A stretch of 64,000 nt of DNA from Lenzites betulinus (lineage: Eukaryota > Basidiomycota > Agaricomycetes > Polyporales > Polyporaceae), in assembly GCA_022264855.1 (NCBI GenBank), contig JABYQU010000001.1, positions 992,001-1,056,000 of the forward strand, given 5' to 3'. The notes beneath the pieces were generated by a model. It did not search any database, was not told the DNA's origin, and saw only the letters and a program-made list of their open reading frames with translations. The stretch's first letter is position 1. Each line of letters begins with the position of its first letter. The position numbers and the translations under genes were made by a program. Of the stretch, positions 1 through 11,793 are shown piece after piece.

Positions 1-3000
1 CCCGCGTGCCGTCCATTATACTGTAGCGAACGCGTACGGACAACGTAACCCAAGGGCTGGCTGCTTCCGGTTCGCGACCCAGGGCGGCGACGGGTCGTGC
101 TTTGTGCGTCCGACTCCCCGCTGCAGACGGACGGGCCCGTCCCTTGCGTCTCAATTGGCATTGTGTGAAAGTTTTCGGGCCTTCTGATGTGGGCTGGAGT
201 CCAAATGACACCTTGCCAAAACCTCACACCACCTTTTTGCCCCAAGTACCTCATAGATGCAGGGTCATCAGGGGACGTCCCACTGCGTGACATGCCTGAC
301 TAATTATGGTATGCGCCGATAACGCCCGCTGTGCTGGGTGCTCGTCGGCGAAATCCCTTTCCCGCTCGAACACCCCCGGGCTGCTTCGCCAGTGCGTGGA
401 AATAAACGCTGCGTGTGATGCATCAGCTCGTGCCCGCCTTGCGCCACAAAGCTCTTCGTTGCAGAATTGGGACCGCCTTCGCGCCTTCGGATTCGCAGCG
501 GGCCCCCAGCAGCCTGCCCAGGACGCCCCCGGTCATGCGGCGGCAGTAGCCCAGCACAGTACGTACTACGACGGCGCAGCGCAGCACGCCCGCGACACCC
601 CGGGACGTCAACTGGGCCCGGCATTCAACCGTGGCGACTGCGAGCACGGCCGCTTTCCACGCGAAGCTCGCCCGCCGCGGCGCCCAGCGGCCATTACGAC
701 AGCGCCGGCCACGCCCGTGCCAGGTGGGGGCTGCGAGGGCGATGTGGTGCTTGGTGCGTTACACACCGCTGTCAGCCGGCCTACAGATAGCTCGACGCCT
801 CACGTAAATCCCTGTGGTTCTCTGCCCACCCACTGATCAGAACGCGGCCCACGCCGCGCTCGCTGTTTGCACGGCCGCGGAGTGTTGCCCTTCGGGTACG
901 GCGCGCCCGTCCTGGGACGCGCGAAGCCCGGAAGACGCGAATGCCACACGCTCGCGGCCGCAGAGCAGCCGGTGCATAGCTCCTACCCGGCCCTCGTGGC
1001 GAGATCTCATTGCTTCGCGCGGGGTCTGCCGGGGCTTCGCCTGCTGCTATGTGTGTTGTGCGGACGTATCCTAACAGCAGGGCGGCAGCCAGCTCGGGTT
1101 CACACAAGGCGCGTTGCAGTGACGCACCCGCGCAGGCTTCGTAGACGTTTCCTGCTGTCCTGGAGGTACGAGCAGGTGACGGCAGGGCATGCAACTGCCT
1201 GCGCTCGCAGCTCTGGAAGGGCTCTGGAACCCGCATTGCGCACCGGGGGCGGGAGGGGAGATTAACTACGTATGGCGAAAACGCCTGATCGCTGTTACCA
1301 CACCTCTGCGCGACATCCCGGCATCGGGGGCGCGCGTGGGCTGCCGCCGGACTCAGAGTGCGTAAGACTCGCGCCGCCCCAGACCGCGACACCAGGCTTC
1401 GTGCGAGCGGCCGTCAGCGATGGCCCCTCTTCGCGCCCGCCGGGCAGTCTTCCATGCTCCTGCCAGTGGCCACCCAGCGGGGAGCATCAAGAGCCCGTGA
1501 AACCAGTGTGGTCTCCAAGATGGTGACGGCAATGCCACGGCAAGAACGTGATGCTGGTGAGAAGCCCGACCGCCGAACCCTGAGGGCATGGGGGGCAGTG
1601 AGGATCGATGAGAGGCTCGCTAGCGTCGGTCATACCGTGCCTCTGCCCCGCTTTAGCGAAGCGCCGGCGGGTACCTTGCGCCGTGCCCGTGGACGAGAAG
1701 GACGACGGAGCGTGAGTCGGAGTGCGAGGGCGAACTCCGAGTCTCCGCCGTCGGACGAGGACGAGGGCGTCGGGGACGCTATCCGTCCCGCCCCTCCCCG
1801 ACGCCGTCGTGTTCGCGTTGGGGCGGGGACGCGCTCCGATGTGCTGCGGATCATCGCGTGCTGCTCGCGCCCGTCGCGGCGGCGTCGGGTATCAGGTATC
1901 AGGGATAGAGATGGCGGGCGCGGGAGCGGGCGAGCGGCGCAAACGTTCGCGGGAGTATTTGAAGCGAGCGCACGCAGGCGGCGCAGTTTAGAGCCACGCA
2001 GAGGTTCGCTGACTGTGAACCATCACTCTCTTCCTCGGTCCATGCCGATCCGGCAAGTACCCGACGCGTCGCGTCGCGTACGCATAATAGTGCTCGTCCG
2101 CGCGTGCGCCGCGCTCGTCGTCGTGCTCGGGAGTTGTGCGGATACTGCTCAGCGCGTCTCTATCGCCGAGCTCCATTCCGTGCGCGTCCTCCCACCAGTG
2201 AGGTCATCTGCAACACTAGCCCGTCAGCGGGCGCTGATGCGCCTGACCCCGGAAATTCGCGAGCATCTCACGAGCCGTCGGACACAGCGCTCGGAGCTAT
2301 CAAACCACGGAACTCCCACGGATATATGCAATGGAGGTGCGCCGTCACTGACTCAAGCTGAACGTGTTTAAGAGCAAAGCACTCGCGGAGTAGCGAGTCC
2401 TTTGCTCTTGAGTCTTGACGAGTCTTGACTCTTCGGTCTCATCATTGCTCGCCACCGCCCTGAGCATTTTCGCCTGTATGATAACCTGTGTCGATGTCGC
2501 AATACCAGGAAGACGTCTGCGCACAAACCGCGACAAAATTTTCTGCCGATGCTGCGCTAGCTCCGTTGGCAGTCCATCGTGGGTGCCGTATCGTTCCGAG
2601 GGACCCTCCTATTGTGTGCGTCAAAGCTGCAACACAGCTAGGGATGCGTACCTGTGGAAGACTGCCGCTGATTGCGCATCAGCGCATCGCACTCATGACA
2701 TGAGACGACCAGCCATCGGACCCAGGGCAAGATGCCATGATGGGAGCATTGGGACTCGGAGGACGCCCGGGGCGTACCGTGCCTATCATACCCGGCGTTG
2801 CAGCCATTGCAGTCGAAATGCGTTGTTCGCGCCGGGCGATCTGCAACCAGCCATCCGAGTCGTCGTGCAGTTGGTGCGTGTCTGCCCTCCCGATCGATGT
2901 CAGCACGGCACCGTGGTAGTGCAGTACGTACCAGAAAGCACTGTGATTAGGTGAGGACACGACGTCTTCCACACTGCACGGCCGAGCGTGTCTGCATCCG

Positions 3001-5215
3001 GCCTGCAGGCGTAATAGGACGTAAAAGGGCGCGCTTTGGGCCTCTCCTGCCATTGTTGGAGCTCGTCAGCCCCCTAGGCCCGCCAACTCCCGTAACGCAC
3101 CAATATTATCCGCATGGAGAGCAGACAGAACTGTGTTCGCGAGCCTTCTCGACACAACGTGCCTCGTCGTTCCATGATGTCCTCGATCCCGTAACGTCTT
3201 TCGTGCCGGATACGCGGGCTAAGAATGCATCTGGCAGCAGCGTCGACCCCGCCCAACGCCGACCGCACTGTATAGCATCTCCATTCCGTACGGCAGCAGT
3301 TGGCAGCGGGCGCCCTGCCACAGGCTGTTGGCCCTAGGCGGGTCAGCAGCCCACTGGAACTGACATTTCCCGGAATGAAATGAACTCAACGTCGAACCAA
3401 CGCGGCAACGCCATGCTGACCGAGTCGTCCACACAGGCGCCCTCCGAGTCTCCGACGGGCGAATACGCTCCTCGCGAGTGCATAGCTCTCCCGCGACCGT
3501 GACGTGCGCTCGCTCGTCGCACCATCCTGGCGCTCCGCACCGGAAGTTCCCGCTAGTTCTATGGGCAAGGTCCCTGCAGGGACGCACCCGCCGCGCGCCA
3601 AACGATGATGGAGGTATGGCGCCCTGACAGCGGGATGCAGTTGGCCACACACCGCGCGCCGCGCCCGAACCTCGGTCACGGATCTCGGGGCGAGATGGGT
3701 CCGCAACGGACAGCGAGCACGATGAGCCATGGGTCTTGCAAGGTCTTGGACAGGCGCGCGTGCCAGCAGCCCTTCGGGGTCGCGACTGGCCGCAGCGGCC
3801 GTCAGGTCGACTGATGCATCATCGTTGGCCTCTAGATGGTAGGGCGCACATACCGCAGTTAGAGAAATGCGTCCGACTCTTACGGCGGGCGGCGAGCGTC
3901 CGTGGCTCCGATGTCCGCCTTCTGTGAGGACTCTTGCGCGCCGTTGATATCACGCGCATTGCCCTGCAGCGGCCTGGTCACGCTGGGTAGACACTGGGTG
4001 GTGCACAGTACGTCTATCCCTGCAAGCCCGTCCGATACCGGCGCGGGGCGCTAGCAGTCCTCGCAGGAGCCTGAGACACCTTCTGCGTCTATACAGTGTT
4101 GGCGCCCCCGAGAGTCGAGACGTCGCCGAGGGTGCCGATCCGAGCGGCATCCGCGCGCGGCGCCGGACATCAGCACTCTGGAATGAGGTCGTTGGGAACC
4201 TGTTCATCAGTCGTGACGACGGCCCGGGGCGCGCAACGCCGTTGGGAAAGGACGCTAATTGTGGGGCGTGACGACGAGGTTAGCTCCCATAGCTCCCTAG
4301 ACTAAACCCGTATCTGAGGAAACACACACCGCTTTGCATCTCGCCGTCGGAGGATCGATCGACAGATATGTGGCTCGGCCGCAGCGAACACCGCTCATGG
4401 TGCTCAGCACGCTCGGTCTGAGACCAGGGGCCTGGCGGCGGTCAGTATCATTATGCACCGTGCAGGCGCCCTCGGCGCCAGACACGGAGATGCAATCATC
4501 AATGTTATGGCACGCCGCACGGCTCGCGCATTTGCGAGAACCAGTGCCACGCCGGGGGGAGATCCTGACAGAACACGCAGGTCGCGACTAACACGGCTAC
4601 AGAGCTTCCACGCCCACGCTGCACGCGGCCGCGCGCCGACGCAGTGCGTCAAATTCGCACTTCGCCGGACGGACCGTGACAAGGTGCAGGATAATTTTGC
4701 TGTGCGCGGGGCCTGGCTGACGGGCATGTTCTCTGCAAGTGAACGCGCGCGCATGCGAACTGCTGCGTCGAGCACAGCGAGGCCGGCGGACTGCGTGCGA
4801 GAGTGCGAGAGGGAGCGGGGCTGGGAGATTGTCTGCGGCATGTGTGCGGTGAGATTCGTCGTCCTCGCGCGTACCGCGTGGGGTGCACGTCACGGATGCT
4901 GTCGAGCTTCTCAGTGAGCTTCGGGGCTTCTCCGTCAGAAATCGGCCTGATAGCCGTTGTCGTACTACGATCAGCCCTGTAAGAACCCCAGTGTGGAAGG
5001 TAGGAACGCTACCGACTCAGAGTTCATCGTGCGGGGGTGCGGTCCCCATGTGGTGCAAGTTGACACCGTGCAAGTGGACGATCCAGGGCAAGCCTCGTAG
5101 AGCTATGTCTCTGATGAGGCCTGCCATGTTTGAAGCTTTTCGGAAGATCTTGTGTAGTCCGGTCTTACTAGTACATGCACTAGATGTGGTGTAAACCCGC
5201 CATACTCCTGAGCGA
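1..5215. other. gene-free stretch, GC-rich
   Basis: I find no gene here that I can support. Open frames exist on both strands, the longest on the plus strand at about 1358-2371, but their translations are Arg/Ala/Pro/Ser-rich in the way random GC-rich DNA translates. They show no recognisable domain and no credible exon chain with GT-AG introns. CpG is abundant, so the stretch does not look like methylation-eroded repeat DNA. The only structure I note is the hairpin at 2370-2409. Confidence 0.5.
2370..2409. repeat. 17-bp inverted repeat (hairpin)
   Basis: The arms 2370-2386 and 2393-2409 are complementary at 16 of 17 positions around a 6-nt loop, GGAGTA. The right arm is followed by a short direct repeat, GAGTCTTGAC (about 2410-2430). 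It could be the fold-back end of a small decayed element or an RNA hairpin. Nothing nearby decides between these. Confidence 0.6.
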
Positions 5216-7095
5216 CTAGGGCTTCACGAACAGGTCCGTGAACTTGTGGACCGGAAGCGCATTGAGCGACTCGGCGTCGTTGACAGCGGTGAGGATCCTG
5301 TGATGTTTCCGTCTCAGATTAGGACGACAATTTGCAAGAGCAGATCGTACTAACTTCTCTTGGTAGAACGGCGAGAAGTGAGGCTTGATGTGGTTCTGGA
5401 ACTTTTGGAGGAGTAGCGGCGTGCCTTCCTCGCGACGGCGCTTGTGGCCGACGGGGTACTCGATCTCAACCTCCTCGAGGACAGTACCGTCCTTGAGCTC
5501 GACTAGGAGAGCGTTCGAGATCGAGCGCTTCTCCGGTTCGTGGTACTCGGTGCTAAAACGCTGGTCCTCCACACACGTAATCTTGGCCCGGAGCTCGTCG
5601 ATGCGTGGGTCGCGCGCTGCATCGTCGTTGTAAGACTGCGAAGTGAGTTCGCCGAAGATCAGGGGATATGCGACCATGTAGTTGATGTCGTGGCTGCGCA
5701 GAGCGCCCATGAGCGATAGCGCGCATTTTAGCGGTGAGGTCGCACTCACTCTCTGTCGGCAAAGTTGTCGAGCGGACCCTTCTTGTTGATGATGCGCATC
5801 GCAGCCTCCTGCGTCCGGATGCGAATGCTCTTGATGTCATCACTGCTCTTGCCCATGTCCTTCAGCTTGTTATGGATGATGTGCGCCGCCTCGACAGCCG
5901 TCTGCGCGTGGAACTCCGCCGGGTAGGAGATCTTGAAGAGCACGTTCTCCATGATGTAGGTGCTGAAGGGCATCTGGAACTCGAATGGCTTGCCCTGTGA
6001 TGAAAATGAGCGGTGATACTACTGCAGTCTAGGGGCTATCACACCTTGAAAAGGACGTCATAGAAGCCCCATGTCTTCGCGGTAAGGACGGAGGGCATCC
6101 CCTTTTCACCACGCTTCACCAGGTAGGCGAGGTGGACCGCACGAGAGCAGGCATCTCCAGCAGCCCAAGACTTGCGTGAGCCAGTGTTAGGGGCATGACG
6201 GTAGGTGCGGAGCGACTGGCCATCGGCCCATGCCTGCGAGATTGCATCAATCGTCTGTTGACGGTCCAGCCCACTAAAATGGTGACCATGTTGTCAGCGA
6301 CATTCGGCGCGAATGTTCTTGTTGCTCACATCATCTTCGAGACGACCGCGGTGCTGGCAACCTTGACAAGCACGACATGGTCGAGGCCAACGCGGTTGAA
6401 CGAATTCAGGAGCGCCAGGCCACCCTGGATCTCGTGGGCCTTGATCATGCCCTCGAGGACATCGTGCACGGTCAGGGCCTGGCCCTTGCGCGAAAGATGG
6501 TCGGCGACGGCAAGAATGGCACCGAGGTTGTCAGAGGGGTGCCCCCACTCTGCGGCGAGGAAGCAGTCGTTGAAGTCCAGCCACCGGATCGCCGTCCCGA
6601 TATTGAAAGCGCCCCGGATGGGGTCGAGCTGGTAGGACGTGCCCGGCACCTTCGTTCCTGCAGAGGGTCGTGGTCGGCAACGCGGTCTATGAGGTAAAAA
6701 CGCTGCATACCGTTTGGCACGATGGTGCCCTCGACGACGGGCCCCAAAAGGTTGCTGCATGCAGGAAACCTGAGCGCCTCGAGACCGCACCCGATGGTGT
6801 CAATCAAGCAGAGTCGCGCAGTCTCCCATGCAAGAGGAGACTCGATCTTGTAGCTGTGGACATAGTCGGCAATGTCCTGGATGACTTTGTCAGGCTGGGG
6901 CCGGACGGCGGACTCTGCGTGGCTGGACATGGTGCGAGCAAGAGATGCGGGCTTGAGCACAGACGCGGTCGGACGCAAAGAGCGAGCAAAGGGGGAAGAT
7001 CTGCTGATAGATGAGATAGCGGCAGACTGGACACGCGACGCAGAGGCCCTAGTGCGCAGCGACTGGGGCAGCGAGCGACGAGCAGAGGACAACAT
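5216..7095 (-). CDS. PDH1: 2-methylcitrate dehydratase, mitochondrial (MmgE/PrpD family)
   Basis: Predicted to dehydrate 2-methylcitrate to 2-methylaconitate in the mitochondrial methylcitrate cycle that disposes of propionyl-CoA. The first about 55 residues, from the ATG at 7093-7095, are rich in Ser, Arg and Ala and lack acidic residues, as in a mitochondrial presequence. The PrpD core follows, with [26 protein letters not shown] helices read here as [17 protein letters not shown], then the conserved [17 protein letters not shown] segment (about 6510-6560). The C-terminal lobe is split by introns near 6000-6320 and 5750, and the frame ends at TAG 5216-5218. The gene is divergent from SNAPC3, with about 320 bp between start codons. 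The symbol follows the yeast orthologue; the family call is secure, while the exact substrate (methylcitrate or a related compound) is inferred. Confidence 0.9.
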
Positions 7096-7416
7096 GGGTG
7101 GAGGACGAGTGCGCTGTCGTTGAGGACGAGGGGGACAGCGTCAGGCGGGTCTTGGCTATATCATTGGAGGACGCCCGACCGGGTCGCGCACGGAACTGCC
7201 CCGGACCCCGCACTCCCCTTCCTCCTCCCCACGGGGAACGACGCGAACGCCTCCTCGCCGCCCGGAACATCTTTCCGACCGTTACAAATTGACTTTCGAG
7301 GTCTGCAGGTCGCCCGCACACAAGCCGTGCAGAAGCTGGGGCTCGCGTCAATTACCAAGCAGCTGCTACGGCGAAGCACTGTGCCTCTGCTTATAGTACC
7401 CGTCTCAAGCCGAAAG
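7096..7416. promoter_or_regulatory. divergent promoter region, PDH1/SNAPC3
   Basis: The 321 bp between the ATG of the methylcitrate dehydratase gene (minus) and the chosen ATG of SNAPC3 (plus, 7417). It must hold both promoters. I see no clear TATA box. A plus-strand frame is open upstream of 7417, so a longer SNAPC3 N-terminus cannot be excluded, but that part looks non-conserved. Confidence 0.5.
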
Positions 7417-8952
7417 ATGAACCTCACACCAGGACAAGCGCATGAGGCATATGTCGGACCACCGTCCGAACCTGTCGACGTAGCGGCATTCGTGAAAACA
7501 GCGAGCAAGTTGCAGGACGGTTCGGAGGGACAATGTCCGCTTCCAGTCTATTCACAATCCGCGGATGCACTTTCCGCGGAGATGACACGGATGTGGTCGA
7601 CCCTGTCTGAAGATGAACAAGAAAGGATCAAGAACGAGTGCTGGTATACTTCTCTTCACATTGTTATCCAATGTTATGACTAAATACCTGTCCTAGAACA
7701 GCGTGGACGACTTGCGCACCACACTCGAGGAGACAATTGTGAACCCTGTCCTGATGGGCCACGTCACACGAACGCATGAGTCAACAGTACACGCCATTTA
7801 CGAAACTGCAGAACCATCCAGCAGGAAGAAGCGAAAGCGGACCACTCTCGCCGATCCTGAGGAAGAGCATTCCGATGTTGCCGCGCTTCGAGCCGAGCTG
7901 GATGCGACACAGCTCAAATGTTGGCCGTCAGTGATTCCAGCCCTTAACTATAGCTCCGGTTCTAACGTAGGTGAGTAGGTTGACTGTCCATGCCGCGTCT
8001 TTCATCAGGCCCCCACGGCAGCCCGATCACAACACCCTCCTACAAGTGGTAAACCCTCATAGTCTACTTTCGTGAACCAATCTCACACCGTCACAGAAGA
8101 AGTTGGGTTCGGCGCAAGCTCAGCCTCGCGATGCAGTTATTCACGTCACGGTATACAACCGGCAATCGTGGGGTCAGCGTGTACTGTCGCGCACTTCGCA
8201 GCACGTCCTGTTATCGTCACAGACTCTGGGCGACCTGTACGCGGCCATACCGTGTTGTTCCAAGGACCTTCCGATAGAGATTCGGGAAGGGACGGGTCGG
8301 ATATCGGGGTACAAGGAAGACACGCGTGAGGAAGATATGGTCCTCGACATGAACGCCGGGGCTGTAATGTGCGTCGAAGGTGTGCTATATGGCCAGGGGG
8401 AGGTGACAGATGAATACCCTGAGTAGGCCTTGTTCCAGCGTGGCGACTGGTCTGTTCTGACTGGCATATAGGAAGGTGATGGCAATAGCTAGCTTGCTAC
8501 CAGAAGGCAAGAGGCCGATCGTAGACAAGGGGCCGCCCATGAACGTCACGAAGTTGTCTTCACTCACGCTCCGTTTGCATGAGCCATACTGGGTGCTTCA
8601 TGCGGGCAGCTGTGAACACTTCTTCGCAATCACCAATATCCGGTAAGCTCTCTTCCAAAACCTGCAGTCTAGGAACTGACCTTCGGCGAACAGAACTAGG
8701 CATCCCAGCGACCCCGCCTCAGGGTACCCGCTAACGATCCAAATCACCCCTCCGCTGTTGGACTTTTGCCGGGTGTGCACGAAGGTCCCTGCAATGTACT
8801 CTATCGTAGGGGACATCAGGCTGGGCGAAAGCCCGTATCTGATATGTAGACCATGCTGGCGGTGGATGGGTGACCCGAAGGATGACTCCGGAGTATTGGT
8901 TGTCCCTCTGCCCAAGTATGAGCAGGGATGGCTGTCTGAAGGTTCAAATTGA
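7417..8952 (+). CDS. SNAPC3: snRNA-activating protein complex subunit 3 (SNAPC3/SNAP50-like)
   Basis: A subunit of the complex that binds the proximal sequence element of snRNA gene promoters for RNA polymerases II and III. The start MNLTPGQAHEAY was chosen at 7417. Introns follow near 7640-7700 and 7970-8095, and others near 8400-8500 and 8645-8755. The diagnostic C-terminal part is clear: VTVYNRQSWGQR (about 8140-8175), CVEGVLYGQGEVTDEY (about 8370-8420), HAGSCEHFFAITNIR (about 8600-8645), which matches the family's C-x-H...ITDIR block, and a cysteine cluster CRVCTKVPAMYS...CRPCWRWMG (about 8765-8865). The stop is TGA 8950-8952. The next gene, TFB4, also encodes a general transcription factor. 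Exon edges in the middle are approximate. Confidence 0.88.
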
Positions 8953-9256
8953 TGTTATTATCAAAAGAAGCTTTTGTGTGCAATGTCATATGTGTTCTAG
9001 TGCTGTACACAGTACCTTCAATCCTGTGGTTAGTCCGAATTACATGAAGTTCAATGCCCGGCAGGGGATGCGGGCGCTTGCGTTGCGCGTCCTGCTACGC
9101 GCCTGTGGCGGATTGTCCGCGGATATCCGACATAGCTTGATTCCGTACTACCAGTTCCCTGACCAGATGACTATGACCTCTCTGCCGCCGTTCTAAATAT
9201 TGGTCTCCTTGTCCTGCGAAGACCTTGGAATAGCTTCACCTTGACCTTGGGTTGCC

Positions 9257-10784
9257 ATGGACCGACCTTCTCATCTGAGTGTCATCCTTGACCTTTCCCC
9301 GACCCAGTGGGCTCTCTGTGCGCAGTCGACCAGTCCACCCGGGGTCTCGCTCCAAGCATTCTTATCTCAGCTTCTTGCGTTTCTGAATGCGCACATCGCA
9401 TGCAAGGACGAGAACACCCTGGCCGTGTTCGGTGCGCTCCCCGGACAGAGGTACGTTGTTGCTGATGTCCGGTCATCGTCCCCCCGTCCGTCTCGTCCTC
9501 CATGTCTGATCCCCACGGTCCATACTTTGCCTTTGCTTAGTGTGCTTCTATACTCGTCTACTGGCGAGGTGGCAGTCAACGACAATGAGCCTACAGACCC
9601 AAATACATATCGCCCATTCAAGACCCTCGACGCGACTGTTATGACCTCCTTAGCGGAACATTTGGAGTCGTTGGGCGGTGCAACTGAAGAAGGTGAGTAT
9701 GGCATGTTTCCCGCTCGTCAGGCGCGCAAACCGAATGGTCCTGGATGTAGCACCTATCGGCCTTGTTGGGTGCATGACCAAGGCTCTGTGTTGTAAGTTC
9801 TCGCACACAGCGCTCTCTACAGGCGTTTACAGGGCGGTAGACATCAACAGGATTACGTCGCACTCTGCTGCATCTGGGTCTGATAGGGAGGGCTCGGCCA
9901 CTTCAGTCGATCCGCGGATCCTCGTACTGTCTGTATCCCCGGATCAGTCATCGACCTACATCCCCATTATGAACTCCATATTCTCCGCACAGAAGCTTGT
10001 GAGCATCTCTTAAGGGCGCCCGCCTCACTTTAGACGCATGAATCTCACATGAGCGGCGCTGACTGCAGAAAGTAACAATTGACATATGCAAGATATTCGG
10101 GGCAGAGAACGTCTTCCTGCAACAGGCGGCGCATCTCACGGGAGGCGCCTACGTACAGGTGGAGAAGACAGATGCACTCTTACAATACATGATGGTATGC
10201 CCACCGCTTTTGCCCACATTACTACTCCCTCAAGGCAACGCGGCAGATGTCCTTTTTGCCCCCTCCCGCCATTAGGCAACTCATAGCCGTCCCAACGCAA
10301 GACAGGGTCGACTTTCGAGCCGCATGCTTCTGTCACAAGAGGATCGTCGAGATTGGTTTCGTGTGCTCGGTCTGCTTGTCTAGTGCGTTCCTACTCGCAC
10401 GTACCTCTTGCCGCAATCAGATTTACCGGCCTTTTCTTCGATCGCAGTATTCTGTCAGCCTGTCCCCGTATGCTCGACTTGTCGGTGAGTCTCATGATCA
10501 TGATTCCTCGCGCTTCTCTTTCTTCGGTCTAGAGGCGCCGCGCCGGGGCGGCGTGCGGCCCACCCTGCTCTCGTACCTTCTCGTCCACACTTCTCGTCCA
10601 TTTTTCCGCTGTTCTTCTCATAATTACGCATTATTCCTGCAGCACGAAGTTCCCGATCAAAACCCTACAACGCCTCAACGCGTCACGCCCGCTGGCAATG
10701 CCGGCATCCACACCAGGCACCCCTGCCCGGCCGTTAGCACAAAAGAACGGGACAGCGGCTCCCGCGACACCACGCCCAGGTTGA
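9257..10784 (+). CDS. TFB4: TFIIH core subunit Tfb4 / p34 (GTF2H3)
   Basis: A structural subunit of the TFIIH core, working with p44/Ssl1 in promoter opening and nucleotide excision repair. It starts MDRPSHLSVILDLSP at 9257. The first three exons read 9257-9450, 9541-9692 and from 9751. The von Willebrand A-like fold is visible: hSVILDLSPTQW at the start, NTLAVFGALPGQ, and IPIMNSIFSAQKL (about 9960-10000). After an intron, VTIDICKIFGAENVFLQQAAHLTGG leads into the C-terminal C4 zinc region, read as DFRAACFCHKRIVEIGFVCSVCLS, then an intron and TKFPIKTLQRLNASR. A Pro/Ala/Thr tail ends at TGA 10782-10784. It lies about 300 bp after SNAPC3 in the same orientation and is convergent with TASP1. Confidence 0.9.
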
Positions 10785-11793
10785 TCAACAGCGTGGGCCT
10801 CTCCGAATAAGCAGCAGCCTTCACGGAGCAGAAACGTCACCTGGGCGCTGTCTGTCAGGCTCACCCGAGATCGGGCCCACGGGAGGATACCAGGATAATT
10901 GACGCAGGTTCTGGCGGGATTTTCCCTAGGAACGCACGCGGCGGCCGAGGAACGGAGTGGGCGAGGTGCGCGCGCATGCAGGCAGGAAACGTAGACTTCT
11001 CGCGTTCCCACTCGCTGTCAGAACGGGTTGCGGGGGTCTTGGGAAGCCGCGGACGTCGTTGTCGCTCGCCGCCCCAGCTGCCTCGCTGGCCGGCCGCCTG
11101 TCTGCTCGGCGGTGATTGCGACGCAACGACGCAGCGACGCATCACTGCTGGCGTCGGGGCCACACCGGCGACCGACGTTTGGATGGCCCGCTGCGGTGCG
11201 CGCGCAACATAGTACGATCGACACGGCGATATGATAGATTGACCTGCGGAATGCCGCTATTGTGGGCGCGCTACCGCCTCCCGTGTGAAGCTCCGAGTCC
11301 CAGGGCGTGCTCTGCGGGCCTGCGCAGAGACGCCATGCTCCCGTGAGTTGCCGGTGCTGCTTCAGGCCGACTCCTGACTAGTGCGCGAAGCGCGAAGTGC
11401 GGAGGGGGCGATGGACTGATATGACTGAATGCGCATTTCTCGGACGTCAAGGATGCGACGGGTTCGTAGCCTTAGTCTTGTCTGACTGTGCGAAGCCGCA
11501 GTTGCGCGCCGCTGCCCCGGAAGACTAGTGCGCGGAGACGTGGTGGGGGTATTACGTCTATCGCGGAGGCAGTAGATGCGCAACGGATGTTCACCCATTC
11601 ATGCCACAGACACTCGGGATTTAGTGATAATCCATAGTAGGGTTCCAATATCTGAGCACAATCTGCGGCGGAAGGAGATACAGTTTGGCTAGCCAGCAAC
11701 TAGTGATCTAGCGGCAGGGCCGCGATGTACACGGAGGACGTCCCACCGGCGCCGTCCCGCACCGGACGGCGGCGCAATATCGTAGCCTGAATA
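10785..11793. other. intergenic between convergent TFB4 and TASP1
   Basis: About 1 kb holding the 3' ends of two convergent genes. Short open frames on both strands are unrelated to any family I know and have no conserved segments. I see nothing else in it. Confidence 0.5.

Noticed and set aside
1358..2371. Plus-strand open frame of 337 codons
   Set aside because: The Arg/Ser/Pro-rich translation has no motif and no family resemblance, and long chance frames are common in GC-rich DNA.
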